Below, piece after piece: positions 45,437 to 58,025 of a DNA stretch of 64,000 nucleotides. The stretch comes from Xenopus tropicalis (lineage: Eukaryota; Chordata; Amphibia; Anura; Pipidae): NCBI RefSeq assembly GCF_000004195.4, contig NC_030681.2, positions 86,677,539 through 86,741,538 on the forward strand, read 5' to 3'. A program made the position numbers and the translations under genes. A model generated the notes under the pieces. That model ran no database searches, was not told the DNA's origin, and worked only from the letters and a program-made list of their open reading frames with translations. The first letter of the stretch is position 1, and each line of letters opens with the position of its first letter.

Positions 45437-45705
45437 AAAGGGGATGTTCACCCATGCCAAGTCTAGTAAAAAAAATAATTTAAACCTTAAATAAACCCAA
45501 TATGATTGTTCTGCTTCCAGTAAGGATTAATTATATCTTTGTTGGGGTCAAATTCAAGGTACTGTTTTGTTATTACAGAGAAAAAGGAAATAATTTTAAA
45601 ACATTTGAATTATTTGATTATAATGGAGTCTATGGGATATGGATTTCCCGTAATTCAGAGCTTTCTGGATAATAGGTTTCTGATGAGTCCTATACCTGTA
45701 CCTTA
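45437..45705. repeat. TTAAAGGGG fragment joined to a TACAGGTATAGG-family MITE
   Basis: A T2-type terminus (TTAAAGGGGATGTTCACCC) runs into a TACAGGTATAGG-family right half ending GTCCTATACCTGTA at about 45702. From 45706 to 48720 nothing else is recognisable. Confidence 0.75.
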
Positions 45706-48700
45706 CAAAAACCAATTGATCCCTTTAAGATAAGACACATGGACACTTTGATTTTATTCCTATCACTAAGCCAATAATTAGTCTACTGTGGTATATATGG
45801 GGAATTTTCTAAATTTATGTGGGAAAAAACTTTTGGACTAATATAATTTAACACGTAAGTGGGTGTTTTTTCCCCTCAAGGGGGGTGGGGAAAATATTGA
45901 CAACATAAGTCCTATTTATTGTACTCATGTTGGGAAAAGCTAAGCTGCTGCTTTAAAATGGCTTCATGGAGCTAAGTTGGTGATACGCAAGCACCAGTGT
46001 CCCTCTTGTTACAAAACCACAACCTTCATTACATCAACACTAGAAAAAGGTTACCTGCCCAGTATGGTTTGTAGTGTACATCCAATGGCAACACTTTTCA
46101 CTTTTACTATGCAATGGAAATCAGAGTTAGTAGCATTATCAAGAAAAACATTTCTTCTGCTTAAATGCATGAATAATCTCTTGGTATATGCTAGGTCACA
46201 GATTCTCCCAGAGGTAAACAAACAGAAACCAACAGAAGGCATTTTGGAGTGAGATACGGAGTAAAATTACTGTTCTTAATACTCTGACATTTAGAACAGT
46301 GTGCTTGAAATTGTCTTCAAGCTAAGAAAGGCATAACTAAATGTTTAAAACAAAGGGGAAGGGGGTCTTGATCTGTAGAAGGCTGAAATTCTTTGTTATT
46401 GCTTCTGATTGCATAAAGATTGTAAAACAGAAGTGATCTTTGTGCTCAGTCAACGATGGTGCTTGACTTCCTGAGCAAATCAAAAGACAAAAACTCAGAA
46501 GCTTAGAAGCAACACAGAACCCATTAATTTGACTATTTTGACTGAGAAAGGAGATAATCTATCTTGAAATAACCTGAGCAAGAACAGAACAAATTACTGC
46601 ATTTGGGCAGAAAGAGAGCCCTTTCTTACCAGTAAGACTTTCTGCCAGCAGAGGTAAGGGTTCGTGCTGTCCTGCTGTTATTTAGCTTGTCCTAGACAAG
46701 GACAAAACTCATAGTAATGTGAGCCATAATAAAGAATGGACTTTGGGAGTGAGCCAGGAACTGGAACAGAGGAATTATTGTTTAGGAATTATGGGTGTTG
46801 TAGTTTTAAGTGTAACCTGTTAAGAGGGGTTAAAGGAGGTAGCAAAGGGGGTGTTCTCTTTTAGCTTGAACAGCTCTTGCCTACCCTGCCCACAGCAGGA
46901 GGTTAGGAAAGGGTGTGAGCTATGGAGGAAAGCCATGCGTAGGAGTCACAACAGGGCTACTCACACTTGGTAATAATTATTTGCAGCCTTAAGTCGGAAG
47001 TTACAGAAAAGTTAATTGTTAAATATTGGGTGTACCAGACAGATAGATATAAAAAAATACATTGATATAAAAGATAATTTTGCAACCACTGAGGAAGGAA
47101 CTCTAAATGCATCTCTACTGACTGGGACTGAGAATTCAATAATAGACTGCAGCGCATAGTTTATTTCCGTGATACAGATAGACTAATAAAACAGATATTT
47201 GAAAACATATAACATGTATCCCAGCGACTTTCTCTAACAAAAGCTGGCATACTTGAAAAAAAAAAATAGGATTACAAAGCTTATTTCCATAAAGAATGAA
47301 AGGATGATGTATTATGGAACAGAATATGAAATGGTTCTTCGTTTTCCATTCTGCCAGTTTTGTCCATTTGTGATTCTTCAAATGCACTGTGCATTGCCTA
47401 GTTTGTAATTAAATGCTTTGCCCATTGCTTCATGACATCAAAATTACATATCTAGGGTGTGTTTACAAAAGATGAATCCATAAAATGCATGCTGCTGTCT
47501 ATTTTTTGGTGCACTCAAGCATCATAAGAATTGATTTAATGGGCAAGGGGACTCATAATAGTTGATAATTAGGAAAGATGGGCTAGCATTGGGGAAATGT
47601 GGGAGTAAATATTTTAATCTCATACTAGCAAGCCATGTTATAATTGAATGTTTAAGGGGGATATTAACCGGATACCCAACTACATCCTCTAAACCAATAT
47701 TTGTCAGTCACTCTATGTTTCCGTCCATAGCAACTCAGCCAGTCCTTGGCTTGCATACTAAGCTCAAATAGATAAACACAAAATGACTGGCATTTTGACA
47801 GTGGAGCCATACAAATTAGATATTAGAGCCAGGAGCAAAACATCTGAGTAATAATGATCAAAGAACAACTAAAATGATTTGTGTATTGGGCTGCAACCTA
47901 CTTTGCTGTAATTATGCATATTCCGGAAAAGATGTGGTCATATTCCTTTTTTAGTACATGCAACCATTCTAAACATTGGGGTTTTTTTTAAGAAAAATTA
48001 TAGCTCACACTCAAAAGGAAGTATTTAGTGAAATTAATAAACAAGATCTCAGGGGAATTAAAGGATTTCCTCTGTAACTAACATTTCTTTAAACAAAGGA
48101 AATATCTGGGTAAGAAATTCATACATGTATATCAAGCTAAGACTGTATTTTAATAACAAATGCTGCTTCACAACCTTTTTGTACCATGGCTATTACATAC
48201 ATGAAATTGTGCAATATTATTTACAAGTCTGATCAGTGAAATAAATACATAATAATGTAGGGTGACATACTAATGATATATATTTTTTTTCATTTTTAAA
48301 AACAGACATGTAAGAGGGGTTAAGAGGATATTATATTTACTGTTATTACTTGTCAGGGATAGGGATTCCTTTGAAAAGGTTAAGGAAGTAAGTGACCAGT
48401 TAATCCAAACCTCATTATCTAGGTAAGTTAGCAGAGCTACAGAAAGACAACAGGGTACTATAAAAATCTGCACTCTTTATCTATATTACTGAGATAGCAT
48501 GAGCAGTGTGTAGAAGTGGTGAAGCTGTTGATAAATTAACTGTGAATAAACAACATGTTCACCTTCAGTATTTTTGTACTGTGGTTTTGTGGGTAGACAA
48601 TCACAGTACTGCCTTTGCACAGAAAAATATGTAACGCTGCCCATGCACATGATGGAGACTGACTAGCATTCTGCAGTACATAAGCTCATAGAAACAAACT

Positions 48701-48759
48701 GAAACATAAATACCAAAGTATGCAAAATTTGCAAAAGTGTGGCCACCCTAGTAAGTAAG

Positions 48760-49090
48760 TAACACCCCCTTTGGCACAAATCACGGCTTGTAAATGCCTT
48801 TTGTATCCAGCTAGTCTTTCAGTTCTTGTTGTAGGGATTTTTGCCAACTCCTCCTTTCAGATCACTTCTAATTCTCAGATCTTCTTGGGACATCTTGCAT
48901 TTTTAAGTTCCACTGACAGATTTTCAGTGATGTTTAAGTTCCAAAACCTCCAGCTTGCTTTTCTTCACGTAGCTTATGGTGACTTATGTGTAGGATCATT
49001 GTCTTGTTGTAGGAGCCATCCTTTCTCAGCTTCACATTCTTGGCTGACTGTTTCCCAACTGGCACCCAAAATTTGCAGAATTTGCTGATA
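48760..49090 (-). pseudogene. Tc1-like transposase, C-terminal catalytic part
   Basis: Minus-strand translation shows the DNDPTH box, which holds the second catalytic Asp, and a degenerate NITENLSVEL segment equivalent to the NPIENLW box with the catalytic Glu, followed by a C-terminal AKGGVTYL-like end. At least three stops and a gap interrupt it. The 105-codon plus-strand frame over the same place (48771-49088) is its shadow. Confidence 0.8.
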
Positions 49091-49271
49091 TTCTTTCTTT
49101 AGTACAATGTGAAAGTACAATGTGCAAGTACAAGCTGCCATTCATCAGTAATGCATAATGAATTCACCCCATGTTTAAGTTGGCAAGGTGTTTTTTTTTA
49201 ATTAAAAGGTTTCCAAACCGTTAATGATTGTGACCAAAAATTAAGTTTTTAATTCATCAGTCCACAGCACT

Positions 49272-49400
49272 TCATTGTTATTATTTATTTATAAAGTGCC
49301 AACATATTTTGCAGTGCTGTACAATAAATGAACATAAAAGAATAACAGACACATTACCTACTCTACCCAAAATAATGTACAATGTAAAAATAGAAGGGAT
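49272..49400. repeat. GCGCTGTACA-type dispersed repeat
   Basis: TTATTTATAAAGTGCCAACATATTTTGCAGTGCTGTACAA matches the repeat at 22859 onward. It is inserted in the Tc1 relic. Confidence 0.6.
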
Positions 49401-49414
49401 AGAGACACAAGGCA

Positions 49415-49618
49415 GCAGATTTATCAAAGTGTAAAATTACAGCTAACCGCAAAAAAGTTACCCACTGTCTATTCATATAAATGGAATTTTGATCACATGG
49501 TGAACTCTAATGTCACCCATTGGTAAATGCACTTCTTAAAATCCCATAGGAATGAATAGAGAGTGAGACAATTTTTCTGTGGTGAGTTCTAATTTCACAC
49601 TTTGATAAATCTGCCCCA
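49415..49618. repeat. Palindromic MITE (GGCAGATTTATCAAAG)
   Basis: GGCAGATTTATCAAAGTGTAAAATTA is mirrored by TAATTTCACACTTTGATAAATCTGCC (up to 49616; only partial runs quoted). It is immediately followed by a second similar element. Confidence 0.75.
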
Positions 49619-49629
49619 AGCTGTGGGTG

Positions 49630-49822
49630 AGATCAGGGGGCAATTTTATTAAAATGTAACTTTCACGCACTTTCTTTGCACTCCTATGGGATTTTTAGAA
49701 GCATATTTATCAATGGGTGAAAGTTCACTATTTAATAAATTCCATAGGAATAAATGCAAAGTAGGTGAATTTTTCAGTGGTGAGCACTAATCTTACATTT
49801 CTCTCATAAATCTGCCCCCAGG
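49630..49822. repeat. Second palindromic MITE of the same kind
   Basis: GGGGGCAATTTTATTAAAATG on the left is mirrored by CATTTCTCTCATAAATCTGCCCCC on the right with several mismatches. The interiors of both elements share CCCATAGGAATGAAT-like segments. Confidence 0.65.
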
Positions 49823-50234
49823 AGTTGGCATGGTGAGATTTATGGCATTAAGCATTACATTTAGCAGCATACACTCCACACTGAAACTATTGAAGCTATG
49901 CTGGGCAAGATGAGTGTTTGTCTTTGCTTTTCTGGCCAGCATATGAGAAGTTTTTTTGGTCTTTCAGATCATGCCTTGACTTCTATAGTGCCATTTCTTG
50001 ATGACATTACAATATTTTTACTACTACAGTAGTGGAAATTGCAAGCAGTTTTTTGCAAGTGTTTTTCATTCTTTAGCCCTCCTCTGATTTTTATGCAGCA
50101 GTTAGCTTCATTTTCAGATCCTCACTCACAGTAGCTTAGAGAACCCTAAGGGACCTTGCAAAAACTGTGTTTATCACTGGAGACGTGGAAGGGTGTCCAT
50201 ATTTTGCACATTCCACAATTACTATTCACATTAA

Positions 50235-50616
50235 GGGGCCTATTTACTAAACAATTTTAAGATAAATTCGTATTTTTTAAAATTATAGAACATTTTGGAA
50301 TGTATGCAAAAACTTTGTTAAAAAATTTCACACGTTTTTGTGGTTTTTCGAAAAATTTCCACCAAAAAAAACTTATTTTGCGCAAAGAATACAAACATGT
50401 TGGAATTCGTTAACGCTTTAGTCATTGGGACTATCTTTTCGCCAGGTTTGATCCGTCGAGTGCCATTGAGTCCTATGGAAGGCTAAAAAGACGATAAAAG
50501 AATTGTCGAGACATTTTAGAACTACAGAAATTATTGTAGTTATTGTGGTTACTTCGAAATTATACCATATCGCGTTTCAAGCCCAGAAAAAAAAAGTATC
50601 TTAGTAAATGTGTCCC
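50235..50616. repeat. MITE with GGGG(C/A)CNNATTTACTAA termini
   Basis: GGGGCCTATTTACTAAAC at 50235 and TTAGTAAATGTGTCCCTA ending at about 50617 form imperfect inverted ends. The interior is AT-rich with no ORF of interest. Confidence 0.65.
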
Positions 50617-50765
50617 TAAAAGTGTGTATGTATTTGTGAGCATGTGTAGGTGTGCACATTTAAACATAGCAAGCTCTCTGTTTATGTTGCAGAAAAAACT
50701 CACTGTAGTGTTAATTTGTTTTTTATTGATTTCATTGATCAGATCTCTAAGACAGCAATAACTTA

Positions 50766-51640
50766 TTAAAGGAGAAGGAAAGGCTAGTAAAGAGTTAATC
50801 TCAAGCTGCAGGCATACCTTCAGTTGTCTCAATAGTACCCTTAAGTCTCCCCATATTTCACCTGTTCAGAAGATCTGAAGCCAAACAGGTAGAAAAAACG
50901 CTGACCTGTGTAAAGAAAGTTCCCATAATGCCACAATCCTGCACCGAGACCAAGTGAACATGCTCAGTTAGTAAGACTATGGGGCACATTCATGAAAACA
51001 GTAGTTCGAATCCCGACTGGGACAAATTGGGACTGGATACGCTAATTTCTTAAGATCACAAATATCACGAATATGCTTACGAAAAAATCTTATTAGTCAC
51101 GATAGTATCGTATTGGCGATCAGAAAGTCACAAAATTTTCATACCGAACGATCTTAAAATGCAGGAAAACCTTTCCGACTTTGCATGATTTTGAAAGCCT
51201 CCCATAGGAATCAATGGCACTGTGCAGCTCCAACCTGGCCCAAGGAAAGTCATGATAAAAAAGCTTGAATGAATCCGAAACTTTCGTATTCGGCGCGACA
51301 ATACGATTTTGTCACACAAATTTTGTAGCAAGGTGCAAAAAAGTCGCGGAAAATACTCTTGGAGCATTCAAACGAATGCTCGGAGCGTTCGTGGATTAGT
51401 AAATCTCCCCCTGTGAGTCAGCTTCCTGCTGATTGGCTCAGATCCACATTCCTAAGGGGGGGGGGTGAGTTCTTAGCATTCTTGAGGGAGGGGGGAGCAG
51501 GAAATAGCAGAGAACAGAAAGCTGCTTGTCTCTGGCACAGGAATTACAGACACAACTAATCTTTTTTCAGAGAAATCAGTGCAGCATTTCTGACCTTTCT
51601 GATAAAGCTTACTTAGTTTGTACCATTCTTTCTCATTTAA
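50766..51640. repeat. TTAA MITE (T2/Kolobok-type) with a nested element
   Basis: TTAAAGGAGAAGGAAAGGC at 50766 and TCTTTCTCATTTAA ending at 51640 are inverted ends. The second palindromic MITE (50981-51410) interrupts the interior. A short piece of this family (TACCTTTCCTTCTCCTTTA) also appears inside the CR1 copy at about 54090. Confidence 0.78.
50981..51410. repeat. Nested palindromic MITE (GGGGCACATTCATG / TTAGTAAATCTCCCC)
   Basis: The right end CGTTCGTGGATTAGTAAATC is the same as in the 43737-44072 element. Two CGAATACG-rich inner parts are partly self-complementary. Confidence 0.7.
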
Positions 51641-52924
51641 CAGAGTGTTACTTAAATCTGATGTATAAGACATAAACTGTAGATTGTTGGAGTGGGACTA
51701 AGGTACTGTACATGCCTAGTTTTCCACCACTCATACCAGGGATTCTTTCCTCTGCATGTTTCTTAGCTGAGCACATCTGTATTGTGCATGTGCAAGTGTT
51801 ATTATTCGAGGTTGAATTAGCAAATATTTAATTGGGATTTAAATGCTTTTAGTCCCTATGTTGAAAAAGCAATTTGGTGAATTAATTTATTCTTGACTGC
51901 ACTGCAAAATGGAATTATCATTGTTTTAGATAAAACACATTATGCTTTGCTTAGTAATACACAATACACTGGATATTTGCTGTATTAAGAATGTATTAAA
52001 CCGTTGTGCGCTAAGGCTGTGAGTTATAATTGCGATTCATTTGGGCAAATTAGCAGCTCTCTAAATAGATATATATTTATATGTAAGCAAGTTTTCTTGG
52101 GTGTGTTGGCCACTTAATGCATTGTTTTGTTACAGTTTGAAAGCTGGGCAATTTTTCTTTTTCTTTTAGCACCCTACCCATGTCTGGTTACTTAATTCTG
52201 TTCTTTACATTGCAAAAGAACTTCCATAACCAGAGAGAAGCAGACAGTTGCACAGTTACTGTACATTGGACAATAGTGGAGAACTCAACCCAATATAAAG
52301 CTTACACTTGTGGTAGTCTTGGGTGCTTTTGCGGATTAAACCTCACCTGCATAGAGGTCACTATTGTATCAACAGAAAAAATCCTGCAGCACCATAGTTT
52401 GCATAGTGTAATAGATGGCTTATTCAGCCCACATACATATGAAAATGGGCACATTTTCAGACGCCCTGGGCCGCATATCAAACCGTGTTCAGGAATATCA
52501 GTTGCATAGGGACTTGCGACTGTGCAGTAAATGGTTAGACATTCCAAATTATATTTGCCTGGACAGCTTTCTCCATGCCTATATAGTAAGACCAAGAGGT
52601 AGTTTTTATATATTCAGTGTAGGTACTCTTAGACAGAATGGATGAATTGGATGTGTGGTTATGCTCTTAATTATAGTCTCAGTCGTTCTCAGGACTCAGG
52701 ATTTGAGTGAAAAAAAGAGTCCTATATGTGCATTCATGTGTGCTTGGGTGCGCTGACCACTTAAAATCTGAGCTTTTACCACCCTTTTAACATTTTTTGT
52801 GGGTTTAATTGGATACTAAAGCTGCCTTTATCTCCAAGAATTCTTATTATAATATGCAAATAAAGAGAACTGAAGAAATGTTATAGTTCTATTGTGAACT
52901 ATATATATAGTAATAATAATGGGG

Positions 52925-54602
52925 TATTTTTATTACCCTGATATTGACTGGATCAATAGTACTGCCAGGACAGTAAATGGGAACAAGTTTATACATTTGT
53001 TGCATGACAACTTTATGTCACAGGAACCATGCTATATTGGATCTAGTGATCTCTAATGACCCAGAACGTATAGCAAATGTGCAAGTGGTTGAACCCCTGG
53101 GTAATAGTGACCATAATGTTATTTAATTTGATGTTTGGTGCAGGAAACAAATATACACTGGGGCAACAAAGACACTGAATTTTAGAAAAGCAAATTTTAG
53201 CTCTTTAAGGGCAGCGCTTCAGGGCATAGATTGGGGCATTATGTTTTCTGATAAAAACACAGAGCAGAAATGGTTGTAATTTAAAATTATACTAAATCAT
53301 TACTGTTCTCAATTTATTCCATTAATAAGTAAATGAAGAAGTGTTAAAAATCACTGAATGGGGCCAATTCACTAAAGGTTGATAAAACGAGCTCTATTTA
53401 TAACATGCATTAAAAATGTTATCGCTTGTACTGTTGGCTCAGCTCAAACTAGTCAGTGGTTGACACAGGATTTGGTGCTTAAAGGGTTACACAAGATTAA
53501 TATGAACAAGGCCCCTGGGCCAGATGGAATACACCCTCAGGTACTGAGAGAGCTAGGTTTAGTTTTACAGAGGCCTTTGTTTCTGATATTCTCAGACTCG
53601 CTTTCATCAGGTATGGTACCTAGGGATTGGAGGAAAGCTTATGCCATTCCTATATTAAAAAAGAGATTAAGATCTCAGCCTGGCAATTATAGACCTGTAA
53701 GTTTGACATCCGTGGTGGCTTGTTAAGGGATCACATACAATATGCATTATGTTCTGAAAAATGGTATTTTAAGCAGTAATCAGAATGGCTTTATGAAGGA
53801 CAGGTCATGTCAGCCTTTTATGATGAGGTTAGTAAGAAGCTGGACAGTGGGGATGCAGTAGATATAATCTATTTGGATTTTGCCAAAGCATTTGATACCG
53901 TTCCCCACAAACCGTTTCTTTCTTAACTAAAGTCTATTGGTCTTAGTGAAGTCATTTGCACATAGAAAACTGGCTACAGGATCGGGTACAGAGGGTGATT
54001 GTTAATGGCACATTCTCTACTTGGAGTAAGGCTCTCAGTGGGGTCCCTCGGGGTTCTGTACTGGGTACTGATAAAGTTTACTTAGTTTTTACCTTTCCTT
54101 CTCCTTTAATGGGACTGCACTTGGCAAATCCATAATAGAAAAGGACCTTGGAGTTCTTGTAGATAATAAACTTGGCTGTAGCAAGCAATGCCAGGCAGCA
54201 GCTGCAAGGGCAAACAAGGTTTTGAGCTGTATTAAAAGGGGTATAGATTCATGGGAGGAGGGTGTTATTCTTCCCCTTTACAGAGCGCTGGTAAGGCCCC
54301 ATCTAGAATATGCTGCTCAGTTTTGGTCTCCAGTGCTCAAACGGGACATTATTGAGTTAGAGAGGGTCCAGAGAAGGGTAACTAAGCTGGTAAAGGGTAT
54401 GGAAAGTCTCAGTTATGAAGAAAGACTGGCCAAGTTGAGTCTGTTTACACTGGAGAAGAGGCGCTTAAGAGGTGACATGATAACTATGTATAAATATATT
54501 AGGGGATCATATAATAACCTTTCTAATGCTTTATTTACCAGTAGGTCCTTCCAACGGACAAGAGGGGACCCACTCCGTTTAGAAGATGGTGATTTTGTTT
54601 AA
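52925..54602 (+). pseudogene. CR1 ORF2, fragments of endonuclease, RT and C-terminus
   Basis: Pieces: YPDIDW (near 52940), LDLVISNDPERIANV (near 53036) with GNSDHNVI containing the conserved SDH of the endonuclease; NMNKAPGPDGIHPQVLREL and NYRPVSLTSVV in the 115-codon frame 53379-53726; motif A LDFAKAFDTVPH near 53875; then the 126-codon frame 54222-54602 with [33 protein letters not shown] and RRLRGDMITMYKYI. The catalytic FADD block is missing and several stops occur. Confidence 0.88.
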
Positions 54603-54696
54603 ATATTCGAGACAAATTTTTTACTGTAATCACTGGGAAGTTGTGAAGTTGTGATGTATATGATAGCTTCAAGAAGGGGTTGAATGGCTTTTTAGC

Positions 54697-54901
54697 AAGT
54701 GAGGGAATACAGGGTTATGGAAGATAGCTCTTAGTACAAGTGAGGGAATACAGGGGTATGGGAGATAGCTCTCAGTACAAGTGAGGGAATACAGGGTTAT
54801 GGGGGATAGCTCTCAGTACAAGTGAGGGAATACAGGGGTATGGGAGATAGCTCTCAGTACAAGTGAGGGAATACAGGGTTATGGGAGATAGCTCTTAGTA
54901 C
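54697..54901 (+). repeat. 41-bp tandem array in the CR1 3' UTR (5 units)
   Basis: Units start at 54697, 54738, 54779, 54820 and 54861, alternating GGGTTATGG and GGGGTATGG (A-B-A-B-A). Confidence 0.95.
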
Positions 54902-55302
54902 AAGTTGATCCAGGAACTGATTCGATTGCCATCTTGGAGTCAGGAAGGAATTATTTCCCCTTCCGTGGCAAATTATAGAGGCCTTGGATGGGATTTTTTG
55001 CCCTCTTCTGGATCAACTAGCAGTAAGCCAGGTTATATATAGGCATTAAGGTTGAACTTGATGGACGTATGTCTTTCTTCAACCCAACTTACTATGTTAC
55101 TATGTAATGTATATAGTATGTAGTTAGTAGTAAGGACTTAAAAAGGAATTGCTGTGACTGGTAAGCCTAAATAACCTGTGGTCTTATTTTATTGCCATAA
55201 ATCTCTATTTCTCCATCAAATGCTGAGATTTTGAAGTAATGGAAATGCATTGCCTTAATACTTTGAGTTATAATTTGGCAACATATAAACGGTAACTAAA
55301 GT

Positions 55303-56343
55303 CTAAGGGTGTCCATACACTGTAAGATATGCTTGTTTGGCAAGGTCGCGATCTTCTCCTGATATGCCCACCTAAGTGTGGGTGATATTGGGTTAATTTG
55401 ATCGAATTAGGGCCAAATGATCAAATGGCAGGCATAGGGGCTGATTCACAAAAGGTCATTAACATTTAGCGCATAGTTTTATGCATTAAAAAGTGTTCGT
55501 TAATTAAGTAACGATTCATCAAAGTCATTTCTCATGCGTTACTACTCATATCCCATGTGAAAAGATCTTTATTACTGCAAAGTGTTATGTCCATCGCATT
55601 GCGATAATTATCTAATAGAAATAATACTAACGCATCATTCAAAGATGTATTTTAAGTATTAAAAGCATTAAATATTCGATAATTTGTGCTAATATTAACA
55701 CCTACTAGGAGTGGGCGTTACTAAAAAAACATTGTGGTTCGTGAGTGTTTGTGTAAACAAGAAGGATTTTTCAGTCGCATTTTTGTTAGATTGTGAAGAA
55801 AAGGATCAATTATGTGATTGCCCTAGAGTGATGCATCCTCGAGTTTTCAGGGAACCTGTCATTTTCAGAACAGTAGTTTTCAGAAAGTAACGGTTATATG
55901 CGTAATAGCATGCGGTAATATTGCGTGCTATTAAATAATAAATATATTGCATGCTTTAAAATATTGCTTAAAAATATGTCATTGCAAGATAAATAACGAC
56001 AATAAAATCGCTTCTTAATTCAGACAAGTGTCCTTTTTGGGAATCGACCATTAATTCTCCAAATATAAGAAGTGATAATATTTTTAACACATGCTAAAAA
56101 AAACACTTGTTTTTTTCGACCTTTTGTGAATCGGCCCCATAGGCGGTGGTGGTTCGGGACTGCATCAATGAGCTGATGATGTCCCTGTTTCGACGGAAAA
56201 TCAAACCTGCCGATCAAGATCTGGCTGATTTTAGGATTTGGAGAGGCCCGTCATTGGTGCCCATACACGGGCAGATAAGCTTCCAAATTGGTCTAAATGA
56301 TTGATATCGGCAGTTAAAATCTGCCACTGTATTGCCACCTTTA
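55303..56343. repeat. CCATACAC-family MITE split by another MITE
   Basis: The outer element begins TAAGGGTGTCCATACACTG and ends GCCACCTTTA, and has GCCCATACACGGGCAGATAAG near the right end. It is the same family as 1-223 and 8476-8759. The element at 55437-56138 sits in its middle. Confidence 0.7.
55437..56138. repeat. Nested MITE (GGGGCTGATTCACAAAAGG)
   Basis: The 21-bp termini GGGGC[T/C]GATTCACAAAAGGTC are inverted. The flanks are ATA on both sides (55434-55436 and 56139-56141). The 702-bp interior is AT-rich with repeated GCATTA/ATTAACG-type words. Confidence 0.82.
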
Positions 56344-58025
56344 AGATAAGATTGAAAAACCAACCCTTTATGATATAGCTATACAAGTTTTGTACCTTTC
56401 CCTCTAGTTTGCTCTGTTTTTACTCCCCCCCATGCTATTCTGTAAGATTTGGAGCAGCAATGATTTGGAATGAATAGTTGTATGTTTACAACTGAAGCAC
56501 CTGTAAAGCAATGTGTGAGGAATAAGCAAGCATATCTATCCTGTTTCCAACAGCCAGTCACTTAGGTCCTGCAGAGAAGAACAGCCAGTAGTCCTCTTGC
56601 TGGCAAGGTGATTTATGTCAAGAGGATGACTAAAACGAGGCAAACATGCCTAGACCTTTAGATGTCTGTACAAGTAATATACATTTTAATTTTGAGTCCT
56701 TTCACTGGAATGTTATGCTTTTTCCCTATTAAAAAACTGCTTGGAGTTCATTTGACCTTACTGAATCTCCAAAATGGTATCATTGTTCTTTATAACTTTA
56801 GCTTACATTTCGCTTTGCTTAGCAATATGCAGTACATTCTAGGTTAGATATGAAATGAGTTTCAGAAATATAATAAAGATTGCTACGTATGCGGGAGGTT
56901 TATAGTACATACCAGACTGATGTGTTTGAAAAGCTTTAGAGAACATTCATTCTGTGCCATTCAAAAGTATCACATAAAAATGTAGGTTTATAGATAAGCT
57001 TGAAAATGGAGAGCCTTGAACACAATACGAGAGACAGAATGCTCCGAGGGGTATATAGACTGGAGATATGTGGAACTGCAAGAAATAATAGGCTATTGTG
57101 AGGCAAAATGGAGAAATGTTTTGTGAAATGTATCACAGTTTAATTCAAGGGAAATAAGAGGAACACAGTGACTTGCTTTTAATCCAGTCTGTTCTATTCA
57201 TATTTAGGTCTTATGAGTGTACCACACATTGCCCTGAATATCATTTCCCCCCAAACTTCTAATGCTAAGTAAGAACGTGCAGGGCAACAACAAACTTTCC
57301 TCTGCACTTAATGACATTGGTGCTGTTAATCACAAGAATTAGAGATTCAGCACTGTAGTTTTAATCTATCCCCAAGTAAAGAAAAATGAAAAATATATAT
57401 ACACAAAATCTTTAAAAAAAGAATAATGATGACGCTGATCTTAGTAGTAGTGTTAAATAATAAACCTACAATGTTTCTAATAAAACATTTGCTGTCAAGA
57501 CAGGTCAATCTACTTGTAGTACTCAATGACACAGGTGCACAATACTTACAATACATATTAACCAATCAGCACATAGCTTTTATTAGTTTAGTGCAGTTAT
57601 AATAATGAAGGAAAATGTCCGATTGTATGCTTTGGACTGTTCTATGGTGCTATTGGCACTCTTGTGTTATTGTAGCGTGATCCTTCAAATAAAATAGTAA
57701 TACTTTGTAGATAACACTGCGTTCAGATAATCGCCCTTTTGTATATAAATATTGGGTTTCTATGGTTTCTGGAATAGGAATGCAGCTTCCCTGTCTCTGC
57801 TATCTTTCTTTACAATTAATTGCCCTTGTCATCAATACTGCCGAGGTAGAAATCCTATTTACTGTAAAGGCCAGGGTTGTAACTTGGGATCAGTTCAGGG
57901 AGGGTAGGAAAGGAAAAGTACTGAAGGGGAGAAACTGGGGGTGGATCAGGTTCTATGTTGTTTTTTCTTTCTCCTTTTATGGTTCTCCTTTTACTATAAT
58001 TTTTGGCTTTTTTTTTTTAGGCAAG

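Larger units (their letters stand above)
48730..50214 (-). mobile_element. Dead Tc1-like transposon with nested insertions
   Basis: Inverted ends GCAAAAGTGTGGCCACCCT (48730) and AGGGTGTCCATATTTTGC (near 50194-50211) enclose about 1.5 kb. The minus strand near 49020-48890 encodes GWLLQQDNDPTHKSP and, with stops, a WNLNITENL...VELKNAR block, the second and third catalytic regions (D and E) of Tc1/mariner transposases. The N-terminal half (about 49900-50130) is too worn to align by eye. Three other repeats sit in its middle (49272-49822). Confidence 0.8.
52920..55106 (+). mobile_element. CR1 LINE (family A), decayed
   Basis: It covers the endonuclease C-terminal half, parts of the RT, the C-terminal domain, a five-unit 41-bp array (54697-54901) and a full CR1 3' end with TTACTATG units. 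A stretch of the RT is lost near 53380-53430 and another, around motifs B and C, is replaced at 54063-54113 by T2-MITE-like sequence. 51641-52919 before it shows no recognisable feature. Confidence 0.9.

Noticed and set aside
48771..49088. 105-codon plus-strand frame
   Set aside because: It is the antisense of the Tc1-like transposase relic.
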